A stretch of 64,000 nt of DNA from Lineus longissimus (Eukaryota > Nemertea > Pilidiophora > Heteronemertea > Lineidae): positions 25,375,491 to 25,439,490 of the forward strand of contig NC_088310.1 in NCBI RefSeq assembly GCF_910592395.1, given 5' to 3'. The notes beneath the pieces were generated by a model that saw only the letters and a list, made by a program, of their open reading frames with translations, searched no databases and was not told where the DNA came from. A program made the translations under genes and the position numbers. Shown here one piece after another: positions 44,371 to 58,358 of this stretch (position 1 is the stretch's first letter; each line of letters starts with the position of its first letter).

Positions 44371-47300
44371 CCTCATAAAGTACAGCATTTATTAATTTAC
44401 AATATGTTGTTATGATGATGATTGGGCATTGATTCCGCCGGCATTAACAGCTGGGTTCAAAACAAAGATGGTGGACAATGGCAATACCTGTTGTCTGCAT
44501 CTGGAAGCAATAAATAGTTAACTGATACATCAGCTGGTGATGGTTTTCCATATGGGATTCTGGCTAACTGAGGTTATCACCCCGAGTAATCTGCCACATG
44601 TACGGCAGATTGTAGTGTGTCCAGATTTCACCTGCAATATTTGCATGACGAATTCTGTCAAGACTGGGTGTACATACAGTTCAAAATAAGTCCCCGTTCA
44701 ACCTCCTGTCATATCCGCTTTCAAACCCAAGTCAATATGAACACTTGTGTGTGACAATATGACACGTTAACCATGACAAGTGGCAATGTATACCCAACCT
44801 AAGACACTACCATATACAGTAGATAAGGCTTTTTCACCCCTCCACACTGGCCATTATCAACATACACACAGAAGAGGGGAGGTATTTTGAAAGATCCTAT
44901 TTCAAAAGCCGAGGACTTGTATTACAGACATACTTGAACCTTCAAGTACTATATAAGAAGTCAGGAATTGCATGAAATTTCTGGTTCTAAAGAAATACCC
45001 CTCCTCTTCAGTGGCATCAGAAGGGGCTGTGTACCCGCTCTGACACACAGGTCAAGCATCAGGCTGAACAGATAAACTGCCAAAAGGGGGCGCCCAAACC
45101 CAGGGATGAAGCAGCGCAGTTATTAACAGCCGAGACAAAGCTACGGAGAGCTAACAAAAACTACGACAAAGGCTCCAAATTCACCTGACGAGAAATACCG
45201 GTACATCAGAAATAACAGCACTTTTTAACATTCATTTGTACATGACATTTTATAAAAATTATTCCCTTTCGTTACAACTTTAATACTTTGTATCAAAACA
45301 CTACCGACGCGATGAGGTGATGTTGTCTCTTTTGGAAAAAGACGAAACAAAAATGGATGAATGACAAAATTTTTACAGTTGTATTTTTTTGTGTTAATAT
45401 CTACTACTACTAGAAAACCTCAAATGCTGACAAAATGTATTTAGCACATAAAACCATTGAATTTCGTTGTAGTTATATCATCAAACTACGGGAAGAACTA
45501 CAAGTATATTCAAGGAAATTTGAAACAATTTTTTTACAAGGACTGGTCATACATACATGCAGAAAGGTTGGAAAAGTTCTGCGTTCTGAGTTAAAGACCC
45601 TCTAAAGTTGCCTTTGATTCGGACCCACAAACAAGGAATTTTATAAACTTGGAGTTAAAATGACCGAGGCCCAAACATGGGAACAATATCTCTCAACAAA
45701 ATCTCTTAGGAACAAAAAGCAACAGTTATAGATGTTTGAACTGTAAAATATGAATCCCCTCAGCTCAGAATCTCAAAGAAACAAGGAATTGATACCGAAT
45801 TAGAGGTATTTAAGTTGTCTCACCAAACACAGTGAGTGTGGAGCTAGAATGAAGGCCAACACCGAGGTGCCTAGGTGACACCGAGGTTTTGAGGGAAATG
45901 ACAGTTTACCTTGTGCTTCGTAAGACAACTATGAGGCTCTAAGTATTTTTTTTATTGTTTTAGAATAAACAATTGCGATTTGAATCAATTAGGAACTGCC
46001 AACAGAATGAGATCATACTATTTTCACAGGCAAACCTCTAAAAAAACCCAGAAAGTACTAATAACCAACTGGAAGAGTGTTTGAGTACAATTTGTATAAG
46101 ACCAAGGATATGAACTGGTTTGTGGCCCTCGAGGGCTAATACTATTTGTAATGAGAATTTCAAGGTAAAGCAAACCTATTATTATTTATTTGATTATTAG
46201 CACTTCGATTCAGAATTTGATAACATATTTAACCCCCTGGACACTAAGTCTGCTGCAAAGATGAAAAGTCCAGATCACCATTAGGAAACACCATGCCTAT
46301 TTATAGAGGTTAGCCACCAAGATCAAAGTCTAAGTCATCATGACCAATTGGTACAGAGATCAGCCTAGATATCATAATTCAGCCCTAAAAAATAGGCATG
46401 TCGTTTCAAGATATATAATCAATCCCATCCCATCAAAATTATTTTGAAGAAGATTTTGTCAATAATATCAGGAATAAATAAAGACTAGTCTTTATTTATT
46501 CTTTGATGTGTTATTTTTTCTTTGTGTTCATTGCACTGGAAATGCCTTGTACACCTAACAGAACATCTGAAGTGATCAACCTCATTGTCAACAAAATTCG
46601 TATAAATAACAACAATAACTCGTAAAATCATCGGTAAATGTGAAATTTCAGTGGCGATGAAATACATTTTAAAACTAATACTGGAACTGTCAAATAAAGT
46701 CATACAATGAACATCTGGCCAACATTTTTTCATGTCATGAACACTTGTACACAAAGGTTTGCAGGCTGTGAATCTTAGATTGACATGGATATCTCCCTGC
46801 CAAAATAGATTTCCATTACATTATGAGATCCTGGACATGTCACAGGCGCATGATAGTATCAGAATCAAGCGATCAATTATCAATCGATAATTTACCACAA
46901 AGCCTTCATTAAACCTGGACATACAAGAGTAATATGTGTAGAACATATTTTAGGTATTGTAGATCAGTTCAGGGTTGATCGATCGCTAAGATTCTGGTAT
47001 CTTCACACGCCTGTGATGTTTTCAATGAATTGTGGGATACAGCTCCAAAATGGTGGCCTATTTTGGAACAATTACTGCGCAGGTGTCTATGAATCAGAGT
47101 TAAAATATTTCGCTAACATTGCTCTAACATGTCTAAGCCTGGAGTTAGTGTGTTTTAATAGCTATATCATTGTACATGGGGTACTGCATGATGAAAATGA
47201 TCAACTTTGCCAATAGCAAATCATGAATTAAATAGCATCTAGATTGTTTAGACTATATGACATCAACAATAATTTTGAGATCTATCGACTTTTAAAAGAA

Positions 47301-50300
47301 ACCTACCATTTAATTCAAAATTTCTACAGCTGGCAAAATAACAACTGCATGGCTGCCTTCTTAAATTCAATATATCAACTACATTTGCCTAAATGATAAT
47401 TAAGTTCCAAAATTGAATTTAAATCATGATCATCCGTGACCTGGGGGTGGGGGTTTGATCAAGTCAGAATCTACCTACATTCCCTGAAAATTGATGTTCA
47501 CCCCTACAGTTATGGTCAGAAATAACTCCCCAAAAATACAGCAACATGTTGTACGTCTACAGTACCACAATGACATGCCAAAGAGAAGTTCATAGAGACA
47601 ATCTTTGTCATGTTGGGAGCACTAGGGGATATTATTTCTGACTAGTGATGTTTAGAAATGTTTGACCCTTAAAGTACTAATGGGTAATGCAAATATAAAG
47701 TAACCGAGAATGGCAGAAAAGGGGTTCAATAATTCAACATCATCCATACTTTTTAAACTTTTCGTGGAGAAAAATTACTATATTCAGGACAATTACCTAA
47801 CATATACCCGCAGTACTTTAAAGACCAAAACCCAAACTCGCCAATGATGAAAAACCTTGGTTTTGCTAACATTGAGTGACAAATCTTTTACATTTTGTAT
47901 TTACAGCTAGTACAGACACTCATGCCACATTTGTCAGTTTCTGTAGTCGTCACACTTGATTTTAAGTACAAGGTCTAATTTACCTGCGAGGAAAAAAAAG
48001 ACCCTTATCCCCAGGATGAAGCTGCTGTAAAAACTATGAACAAGAAAGTATTCAAGGGTTTGTGACTGGCAGCATTCTTGATGCAAATTGTGCTGAGTCA
48101 TATTCCAAGTGATTTCTCTCTCTTGCGTTTTTTTTGCACTCTGCCCCTACCCAATCAAGCAATCAGCATAAGATGACACATTTGCTTTTGGACCGTGCTG
48201 CATATCCCTAAATCTCTGAAGCTTTGCAGCACCTTTCAAAAGTAACATTTTGTACCAAAACATGTACATTAACGTTCTGTGCACATTACTTGAGTGCATA
48301 GGGGATTGGCCTGCAAAAACAATGCAAGATCGAAGAGAGAGAACTTATTGGCAGAAATCTTGAAAATGTGTCATAAAAACATAACAAGATGGCTTCCACC
48401 TAGGTACCCCTAGAGCCCATTAGTGTTGTGCTTATTTCATCCCTCACCGAGTTTACAAACTCATCCTCCAATACCAGGCCTTTGCGCTGTTCCTAAGACA
48501 CACTAGGTGTGGTTGTACTTTAGAAACAGCCCAAAGGCATACTATGAAAGGATGCAACACCTGCACTACTCTTTGTACAAAAATCTGTTTGTAAACATAC
48601 ACGATTTGTTAGGAAACTTTGGTTCTGATAGCATAATATGCATTGTCCCCGAGACAAACACAGGTTAACACATATTGTACACAGCACACGTTGAAAGAAA
48701 AACATCACAAATGATATATCATACAGGAATGAAATCAAAATGCAAGTATGCAACATACTCGAATCAGTTGGAGACGCTCTCACTAAGGTTAAATGCAGTA
48801 CAAGCAAGGCTATGTCAGCTCAGGCTCTCCAGGAGTCATTTCAACAGGGCCGGGTCAACCAAAAATCTATGGTTTTAGTCATGGTTTACAAAACTTTTCA
48901 AAAGAACATCACATTTTGCCAAGATCATTAGCAAATTTTGTTCTTTACCAATACAAAAATGTTTTTGCAGAAGAACTGCACCCCACCACGAAAAAAGTAA
49001 TAATTTCACCAAATTTTCAGTTATATTTTGAAAAATTTGTTCAAATTTGCATTACACCATGCTGTTGTTTTACAAAATACAGCTAATTCTCTACTTGGCC
49101 TTCCATCCTGCAAAAATGGCTTACGGAGAGCACTGAAACTGGCCATGGGTTATGAGTAATTTACAAATGATGATGTACCCTATTGAATGATCGTATGGCA
49201 CCAGACAAACGGTTATATCTCAAAGTTTTCAGTACACTTGCTGACAATTATTTACATCACTAATTTTCTCGTCACAAGGGAGTATATTTTTCACTATCAA
49301 GTCTACCATGAACCTATCTAATCTAATATGTACCCTGTCTAGTGCCATCAAACATTTTACAAGTGCTCACCAGCGACGCCTGGTGGCCTATATTTTAACG
49401 TCCACGGACAGTCGTGGAACAACTACCCTGTTGGTTATTATTATGAGATACGGAGTGCAAGATGGAGACTGGAGATCCTGCGATGGTCATGTGACAAGAC
49501 GACGACTCGAAACCCTATCAGCAAGGTCAAGGTCACCAATGTCAAAATAAGGCTAGGACGTAGTTAATGAACTTGGAATTAAAACCCGCTGCTGTCCACG
49601 GGCAGTTTAAGCCTTTGTTCAAGAAATTTTTCGTCGAAACATCTTTTCATTTAAATTGAATTTTGTACTGATGAGGGTTTTAATCCGTAGGACTTGACCA
49701 CATCTTGTCATCATGCGGGATATGAGATCAGACCTCAGATTCCATAATGCAACTGGAAACTTTATGGGGGACCATACCAAATTTCATGACATCCAAAGTC
49801 TTTGAGTACAACTTTGACATTTCAATTTGTTTTTTAAGCCAAAAGTATGTCTTTTTTATCACAGGACAATTGCTGTGAGAAATGACTTCAGCATTTTGTG
49901 CATGACTGTCAGATGTGTCCATAAGCAATGCAACTAAAAGCAACCTAAGAAGTTTTGGGGTAGCATAGAAGTTTGAAGTGTTTGGTGTAGATGGATTTGG
50001 TACAGGGAAAGAGAAGTGGAATTGAAACACAGCATTACGCAACTCTAACTTATTTCAGCCTAGTCTTCATGTCATATTAGTTGGTGTGTTTGAAAGTTTT
50101 CTTCCTTCAATTTGTACTGTTTTATCCAAAACAGCACTCAAATTTCCAAATTTCTGGATCCGTCATTGTTGTTGGCTGTTTTTGGTAAAAAGGACATAAG
50201 TTTAGTCATCTCACTAACCATACAAAACCCGACATGAAATATGTTAGGAACACAGCTGAGACACAAGAAACTAAAGAACTCACTAACTTTGTTGGAGAGT

Positions 50301-51716
50301 CAAGATCAGTCACGATATTTCTGTGTTGTTTTTGTGTCCCTCTATTGTGACAGTTACATCAGAACTTGAGCTAAACCAATTACAAATTATCAAAGAGATA
50401 CTGGTATGGTAGACGCTTAAACATTCTGACAAATCGAAAACACCCCTTTTTGTAATCTTATACCCATCAAGTTTTCGGTAATGAAAAAACTCAAGACGAT
50501 CAGAGGTTCTGTTTCATCTGATAGATATCACTTCAAAAGATCCGGAGGAAACTACAATCTGTTTTTGCACAAGTTACAATAATCCCAGTTGTCACAGCCA
50601 TAAGACAAGAATTACAAAGTCATTAGGATTTCCCGATCATGTAAGAAAACTAATTTTTTTCTTAATACTTTCATTCCTCCAACTTAGGAGAGTCTAATCA
50701 ATCAAGTGACCCGAGCGACACCGTACACTATATCTTGATCAGAAAAAATATTTCCCCGGTCATCTGTTTTGACGTTTTTGGGATTACATCTCTAACTTGC
50801 TCAGATTCATTGAGAAACTGTTGTAGAATATGCCGTCTGGGTAAAGACTATTAGATGGAAAATATCAGAGATCACCATCAAATCTCCATTTGGAACCTTT
50901 AGATTTCATTATCTGACATAACAACATCGTACCTTATCTATAATCATTGGTAGGCTCAAACTCTGAAAGAACTGAGGGCAACATTTGCTGTACGAGGGGT
51001 TCGAATTGCCATAAATATTTAGTTCGATTTTACTTCTCATTTCACTGCACTAAATCACCATCCCTACTTCACCTATACAGTACAATTTACAGGCAAAACA
51101 CCATGTACAAATCTCTGAATATGTCTACAGGGTTCTAGGTCTATCTGGGGGAGTTTGCCTCTGAAGTCAAACTACACTGACATAGTTTGACTCGGTGACA
51201 TATACACTTGAAGAATCAAGATGTTTACAAAGGCTTTCGAAAGTTCCATTGTCTTTTGACTAGGTTTTGTTTGCTGTTATATGCACTGTGTCATCAAAAT
51301 ACTGTCTGTTGTTCCATACCACAAATGTCTGTCTTACGGTACAGTACTACAAATGTCTTACCATACAGTACCACAATGTCTGTCTGCCTGTCCAACACCA
51401 ACCGGATCTGTTATCCATAACACGAACTCCAAACAAATACATAGATTGGCAGACGTGTCAATGTTTACCAACGATGTTCTTTTTCCATATCCCAGCACAT
51501 GAATTCAACACTCCAGTTCCTGGCTTCACCTGATGAGGGCGCTACTCATCACCTCATGCCACCTCACCGCCGATGCGACGGTCAATCATCCTAGATCGGC
51601 AAGGCTGATGATATGCGACGTCCAAACACCAGTGCGCAGATACACTCAACCTGTCTCTGTGCATGATGTTGGCTGACGTTATTGCTGTCTTAAAATTGTA
51701 CCCGTTGATCACCCGT
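44371..51716 (-). other. Noncoding stretch downstream of Meis, possible long 3' UTR
   Basis: Seven kilobases of mostly unique, AT-rich sequence with no recognisable coding exon on either strand. Only minor repeats are visible, such as a short tandem of 'tacagtaccacaaatgtctt' near 51315-51385. It may be a long 3' UTR of the Meis gene, intergenic DNA or both; sequence alone does not decide. Confidence 0.35.
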
Positions 51717-54700
51717 TTATCCTGCGTGGATGTCCTGTAATGGTTGTCCCATGCTGTCAACGCCGTGGTGTAGAGGTGGACTCTGGGTGGACTGTAACGA
51801 CATGCCATGGTGGCCCATGTGCGGACCGCCATGGGCCATCATCATGTGATGTGGGTGGCCGGGTATCAACATGGCCTGCGAGTGAACTGGTGGACGTAAC
51901 TGCTGCATGTTATAGGAGTTGGTTACTGGTGGAGCACCATACATATCAGCACCTGGCATTCCCTGCAGTCCTGAAAACACAACAGAGGACATTTTGAGAA
52001 AACATTGAGAAGACAAAGCTAATAGATATATATTTGCTGCACTGGAGGGGCATGCAGAGAGACAAGATTTCATTTCTTTGGAGACCAATAGAATCATGAG
52101 TGTCACATTTGGTCATCATCCATTTGTGTACTACCTCCTCTAATTCTGAGCAGCAGATTATTTTTTTCATGTATCGCCTCCTAATCATCACAAGCGGCTG
52201 GACATTCTTTGTACCTAGCTGACAGCCACTGCCCAAAAAATGTGTGGGAATAACCAGACAGATTTTGATTTGCCTGGTACGTCAGACATCTTTTGGAGCT
52301 GAAAGCCTTTTTAATAACAGTTGCAATCTCTGCGTTTGGTTTGCTTAGGGGACACATGGTGCACCAGTCACAATCTGGAAATATTCCCATTTTTGATTGG
52401 CGTACTTGCTACATCCCCATCACGAGACACAACTTGCTTCATTAGCCGCTGTGACAGTGATAAATGTCCTGTCGGCGACCACGGCGGAAAAGTCGAAAGA
52501 TTCAAAATGATGACGTTTTGTAAACTCAATAATGCTGCGGCAGTCCACAGTACATTTGGTTGCAGGTCACAGTGGTGCCAATGAATCACTGTGAATAACT
52601 GAACTGGCTTTTGTGACAACTATGATACCATATTTCTTGTCATTTCTCGTCACATTGCAGGTCAAAGCAATGCCTGGAGTTATGTAGAATTATCTTATAT
52701 CACAAATGTTGCCTGTTTCGCAGACATTCTATCCATATCCAGGAGTATCCTCGATCTCATATATAACAGTCAAAGTTGATGCGATAAAAGTTTTCCCGGC
52801 AACATTTTCATTCTAATCAACGTGTCCATAGATCAGCTGATTCAGCTGGTACTCTCTCTGTATTCCCTGACCATTTCCTGCACTCACCCAACTCATAAAT
52901 AAATCCACAAATGACATTTATTCCCAACTCCGCAGAAAAAAAATACTCGTTACCGCCGTCAGCCATTTTATCTTAAACTGACGTTAGTGGTCATTGTTTG
53001 GCCAGGTACAACAGTAATTATGAGACAGGACAGTGACTGAATACAAATTACTGTTCTGGGGATGTTTTTTGTCACATTGCTTTCCCAAGCCTGGCAACAA
53101 TTCGCCCCAAAACTCGGAGGATGCTTTTTACGGAGATAGGCAGCTGATGGAATGGATACTGAAATAAATGACATCTGATTGGCCAGTTTATGACCTTCTG
53201 TCATTGAAGGAACATTTTCATATGCGGCACGTTGGTCTAAAGTAAACAATGCCAGGATATAAACTGGTCGGATTGAGATTAATGATTCTCGTCAAATTCC
53301 TGTAATTACAGTGAATGAGGGAACTGTGGAATTGCAATAGTCAGGAGGGACTTCTGTTAGTGGCCATTTATACAGCTGCTTGGCGGGAGGATTTTTAAAC
53401 AAATTCCCTTCAGATGCACTCATAGCATTAGAATTAGAATAAGACTTAGCATTTTTTGATGCCCGAAATGAAAGAAAATAGCATCAGGTTTCAAAGGTTC
53501 TACTAAACTTCTATCAGCTTTTTGGTAAAAAATACTTGGGGACCATTTTATCACGAGCGGTATATTCCTGGGGGCCATAGCTTTTGCCCCAGCAGTCGTC
53601 AAAGTTGGGTTATGCTAGTTACCTGGTGGTCTCATATGTGGCATTTGTTGATTGTCCATATACCCCATACCAGACCCGTCTGGACTGTACGCACTAGGCC
53701 CTAAAAAGATAGAGAAGACAAAACATCAGACAAGCGGCAAAAAATCAGACGTGGAGGAAAACAAGAAGGAATATGATGGCAATGCCATGTATTTTTCTCA
53801 AAGCTTCATCTATCCTTCAAAATGGAGGAACAGTCAACAATTTCCTTTGAACAGACCATCACACATCTCTTCAAGTATGACTTGTACTGACTCCGTTCTT
53901 GAAATTGCAATTTCTGGATCTTTTCCTTTTATACCCTTGCCGGACAACTACATGGAGCCACTTTTAACACTCAAAGTTAGTCAAGGCTAGAGCGTACAAA
54001 TCATGTCCCGGGTAGGATCTGACAAACATGGTAACTGAATGCAGGAAAGATTCCCCAAAAATGATATATCCACATAGAACAACATGTTAGATTCACACTG
54101 TTCATGCTACAAAGATTCAGAGCATGGGTCAAAAGTAACATCTCTTGTTGCATGCCCAACTCATGCCAAATGTAAGTAATGCTTCACCTTGAGTACATTT
54201 CAAGTGCATCTCTACTGAAGGGTATGGCATGATTGCTAAATTCTGACCAGCATATCATGAAGAATGAGAACCGACAATCAACTGGCAGCACAACGATGGG
54301 AATATAGGGTGGGGTTATAGTTATATGTATTAGCAAAGATTTATAAGTTCTTATAAATCTTTGGTATTAGTTACAAACACTTAAATGAAATGAGGAAATA
54401 GACCAGTACAACTTAAATGCACTACAAACTAGCGATTTTAGTAGAAATTTGTATCTGTCACAGTCCTTATTCAAATTACTTTTCACGTGCCAAACAATAT
54501 TTCTAGGTACAACAGAACCATAACCACAACTAGAGAAGCTATGACCTTGGACAAATTACTTCTCAACGAAGTTCAGTACACCACAAATTTAAAAGGATTC
54601 AATCTGAAACCAACCCCCTAAATGACACACACTGATTTCTATGTACACCGAAGACTGAATGAATGAGTGAAGTTGGGAACCCACTGTTGCGGTTTCGAGT

Positions 54701-57700
54701 AGAGTTTTGGTGTCTTGCAGAAATGCGGGTTGCCATTTTTGTTCAAGACCCAATGACAGTGCTCACTGTTTCGGTCCAATCAAGTTCTCATCACGTGACA
54801 AATCAAATCTTGTGTGACATCATGGGTTATGTCAGCCATGTCACGATCAAGGTAAAACGTCTCTGACAACGCGTGATGTCACGCAACACTCGATTTGTCA
54901 CATGAATGGAAGTTTATTTTACCTGAAAATATGCTTTTTCAGCAGTGATGACATTGGACCTCATGCTGACATTGGACCTTGAACAGAAGTGACAAGTTCG
55001 GTATTCAATCCGTAAAGGCAACAGAGGGTTCTCGGTATGAAAGAATGAACATGGGGAGAAGATGGACAACAGCAAAGGGTTAATCTAACTCCAAATGCAA
55101 CACGTCACAAGAATACACTTATTCTGTTATCCACTTACTTTCTCCCCAATAGCATTCTGAAATGACAATAGTAATCATAGAATACCTATTGTAATGACAA
55201 TAACCTGATTGATTAATATTACTTAAAGAGAATACAGCTGGAATTTTGGTATCATTGATAGTCAGTAACACCGAAACTTTTTGAAAGATGTGTTATGTTT
55301 TTCGAAGGCACAGGAGTTTGTCCAACTGTTAATAGCTAGTCAGGAAGAAAACACCAGCATTTAAGCTGTTTGTCAACCATTGTCAAGAAAATCATAGTCG
55401 GCGGCACGAAAATATTTTCAAAAATACTTTCAATTAAACGGCTAAACCCAACGATTGTGGTCATGCCTCCTGCTGGTAAGTTTGTGCCGCAAACGTTACC
55501 ATTTTTAGCGAGACAATCACTGAAACTCTCCACCGATCAAATAATTACTACAGGTCCTAATTCCAGGGACTGGTTTTGAATTTCAGCATTAATTACGTGC
55601 AGTGAAATGATACAGTGTATCCAATCAGGAGTCCAGCAGAGTAATTGGTCTATTACCGGCATGTAATTAGCGTTTGTTTTGGACCTGTCAAACTCACATG
55701 TTTGTCCTGTGTATTGAGCATGTGCAAGTGGCAGCCAAGGGCAGGTGGGATTAATGAAGAGCCGATTTGGTGCGGCACTGACGCAGGGTTAAGGAGAGAA
55801 GAGAAACGTCCCACCCCACCCCCTAGGGCTGGACGAACAGACACACGGATCACCAGGACGAGTATTCTGCAGTTCAGATCAAGTTTCTTCTAATGAAAGT
55901 AATTCTCCAGTCATTTCTCCCGAATGAGAACGATGAACATTAGAACAAAGAAATTTGCTCTTTTTTTGCAACATACCCCGTGAAAGTGGATAGGGATAAT
56001 TCGAACGCTAAGACCACTAGAGAAAATTAATTTTGCGAAAGTTCCAATTTTAATATGACTTCCTGTGGCCCGGCAAACAGATTCATATTAAACGGGTAAC
56101 TTGATCCGTGAAAATTATTGTTGAATTAGCAGATAGTGAACAAAGGGGATGCACGGAACATTAGTTTATCCCGAGGAACGGGAGTGAGGCGAGCAGTGCG
56201 GACCCGCACAGTTGATAATGGAAAACTCTAAAGCAATCACAGGGAAAACAAAATGATCACTGCACTCATTATAAACCAATTGACAGGGTTATTTGATAGG
56301 GAAGATTTTTTCAGAGATTGCAATGTTAAGAGCAAAGCTTGCATTTTTTCATCATGATCTAATAATTATTTCAACGTGGAATTAAATCTGTGAGCACTTT
56401 CGGAACAAATTTGTTTTTTAAATATTTAGACTTGAACTTTTTTGTACATATTTATTTCTCCTTTTCATTTCATTTCCTTTCTTTTTCATTTTTCATTCTC
56501 ATTAGAAAGAACAAGTGTTTTTTTAAATGACTACCTGTACATGGTATTCATTTGCACAAATCTGCAAAAATTTGACAGTTTACAGTGTTGGAAATATCAA
56601 TTGAATAGGCAAACCCTCATGATGAAAAGATTATCAGAGTTTTTCAAATGCACACTCTACACAAATGACCAAGAGTAGCCGTCCCTAATGATAATGGCTT
56701 CAAATTTTTCTGTCATCTTCCATTTATACGGAAAAGAGGAGTGTTATTGGCAACATACCCCAGGGTGTTGAGGCGAATCATCACAGGCACTCAGATAATG
56801 AAAAATTTAATGATGAAAATCGTGGCAATCACATAAACGTATTCGGCGCTCCGTGATTTTATTCCGTGCACACTCCGCCTCCCACCGGGTCAATCTTATT
56901 ACGACTCCGCCACAACAAAGTACAAACTGATCTCGGCTATAAACCCAGCTATCAGCAGTCTTATGGTCATTTTATGAACCCTGATGATGTGCTATTGCCA
57001 ATTTACCCTGGTCCTTACATGTTGTCGTACAAAGTGGACAGGCTATGGGACCCATACAAACAATATGACAAAATTACTCTAATACTGGGGGGTGGTCCAT
57101 GAAAATGAGTCGGTCTGTCATCTCAGCTTCATTATGTATGTTTTACGATCAGGTTAAACTCATCCTTGCACGAGTCTGCAATCTCGGAGAATTAACCCCT
57201 AATGAAACATCGGACAATTTGCAACTAATGATCCAGAGAAGGCAATTCCAATCATTCTTATCTTGTTAAGCATTTGAAATTTGGAATTCCATTTGAAAAT
57301 TTCAAATTGTGTAGATACACAAATACTATGAATACCAATTAAGTTTCAGCACATTTGTATAGTATGGCATTATGTAATTTTAACTTGCGCATGTTGTACC
57401 TAGTCTCTTAACAATGAAATTCTACAATTCAATTACTTTATTATTTTTACAATGCAATTCAATTAACGATTTCCTGATGGCTTTATTGGAATCAGTCAAG
57501 CATGTGATTTAATTAACATGCCGACCACCAAATGAATTAGAAGCTCAGCGATTGAATTACCAAATTTGTGGATTAAATGGGTTCTTACAGAAATTAATGG
57601 GAGGACCATATCATTGTCGAAATTTGATGAACTCATTAAAAAATACAAAGGCATACAAATTGTTGTTACTTGGATATCTGGTAAATTATATGTTTAAAGT

Positions 57701-58358
57701 TGTATATGGTGAATCTCTGTTGAATAAAGCAAGGTTCATGGGTTCAGCGAGGCAGTCAGTTGACTCGGTCTTGAAGCTGAACTGCAAAAGTTACAACGAC
57801 TCTCAAAATATTTCTAACTTAGATTAACTATTAAATGTTTAGTTACTTCTATCGCTTATGAAGCAATATTAAGGTTGATGTACAGTTTTAGAATGTTCCC
57901 AGTTTAAGAGAGGCATGAAGGGGTTACCCTTCAGTTATACAGGGTCTACTATCAGAAATGAAAGGCACAAGTTTTCTACCATTTTTCGCAATTTCACAAG
58001 CTGACATAATTACTGATGTAGGAATATATAGGTAGAAAATTGAAAAAACAGCAAAAGGAGAACACATTTCACTGGAATAATAAGTCATCATTAGTTCCAA
58101 TATCACACATGCTGCACTGCCACCAGGAAGTTTCCCAAATGCATTCCACCATCTTTACTTGTACCAGTATTTAGAAACACCAAGCACCGCCACATTCAGA
58201 GAAAATACCCTGATTTCACCAAGTAAAAGCATAGGCGCATACAGCCTGATGATGACTTACGGTTCCAGGGATTAAATTCAGATTTAACTATTGACTTGCC
58301 TGCACGATTTGATTGGTCAATCATAGGTTGTACTATCCTCCGTCTTGCATTTATAAAC
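51717..58358 (-). CDS. MEIS: Meis/homothorax TALE homeobox gene, last three coding exons (partial)
   Basis: TALE homeodomain transcription factor, cofactor of Pbx and Hox proteins in the nucleus. Exons in transcript order: 58300-58358, 53623-53700, 51717-51970 (stop 51717-51719). The first encodes the end of homeodomain helix 3 and the following tail, (W)FINARRRIVQPMIDQSNRA, which is diagnostic of Meis. The second encodes PSAYSPDGSGMGYMDNQQMP and on to the conserved HMRPP. The third starts LQGMPGADMYG, continues with a His/Met-rich stretch (IPGHPHHMMMAHGGPHMG) and ends MGQPLQDIHAG, like the vertebrate Meis terminus ...MDIHAQ. Phases agree (2, 1, 1) if the first intron uses a GC donor (AG|GCAAGT). 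The rest of the homeodomain and the Meis N-domain lie beyond the right edge. Confidence 0.93.
51971..53622 (-). other. MEIS: Meis last intron
   Basis: GT-AG intron of 1.65 kb between the two 3'-most coding exons. No alternative exon or repeat was recognised. Confidence 0.7.
53701..58299 (-). other. MEIS: Meis intron with GC donor and candidate conserved noncoding elements
   Basis: 4.6 kb between the homeodomain exon and the next coding exon. Contains a foldback at 54792-54905. Several stretches are rich in homeodomain-type motifs: 55640-55690 (taattgg, gtaattagc) and 57420-57560 (caattcaattaacg, gatttaattaacatg). No exon similar to the vertebrate alternative Meis exon was found. Confidence 0.55.
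54792..54905. repeat. Imperfect inverted repeat (43-nt arms) in Meis intron
   Basis: The left arm starts cacgtgacaaatc and includes gtgtgacatca. The right arm, reverse complemented, starts catgtgacaaatc and includes gcgtgacatca. About 80% paired over 40 bp, loop about 27 nt. Could be a tiny MITE or a symmetric regulatory element. Confidence 0.6.

Noticed and set aside
50960-51010. 'ggggttcgaattgcc' resembling a tRNA T-arm
   Set aside because: No matching acceptor, D-arm or anticodon stem in the preceding 70 bp.
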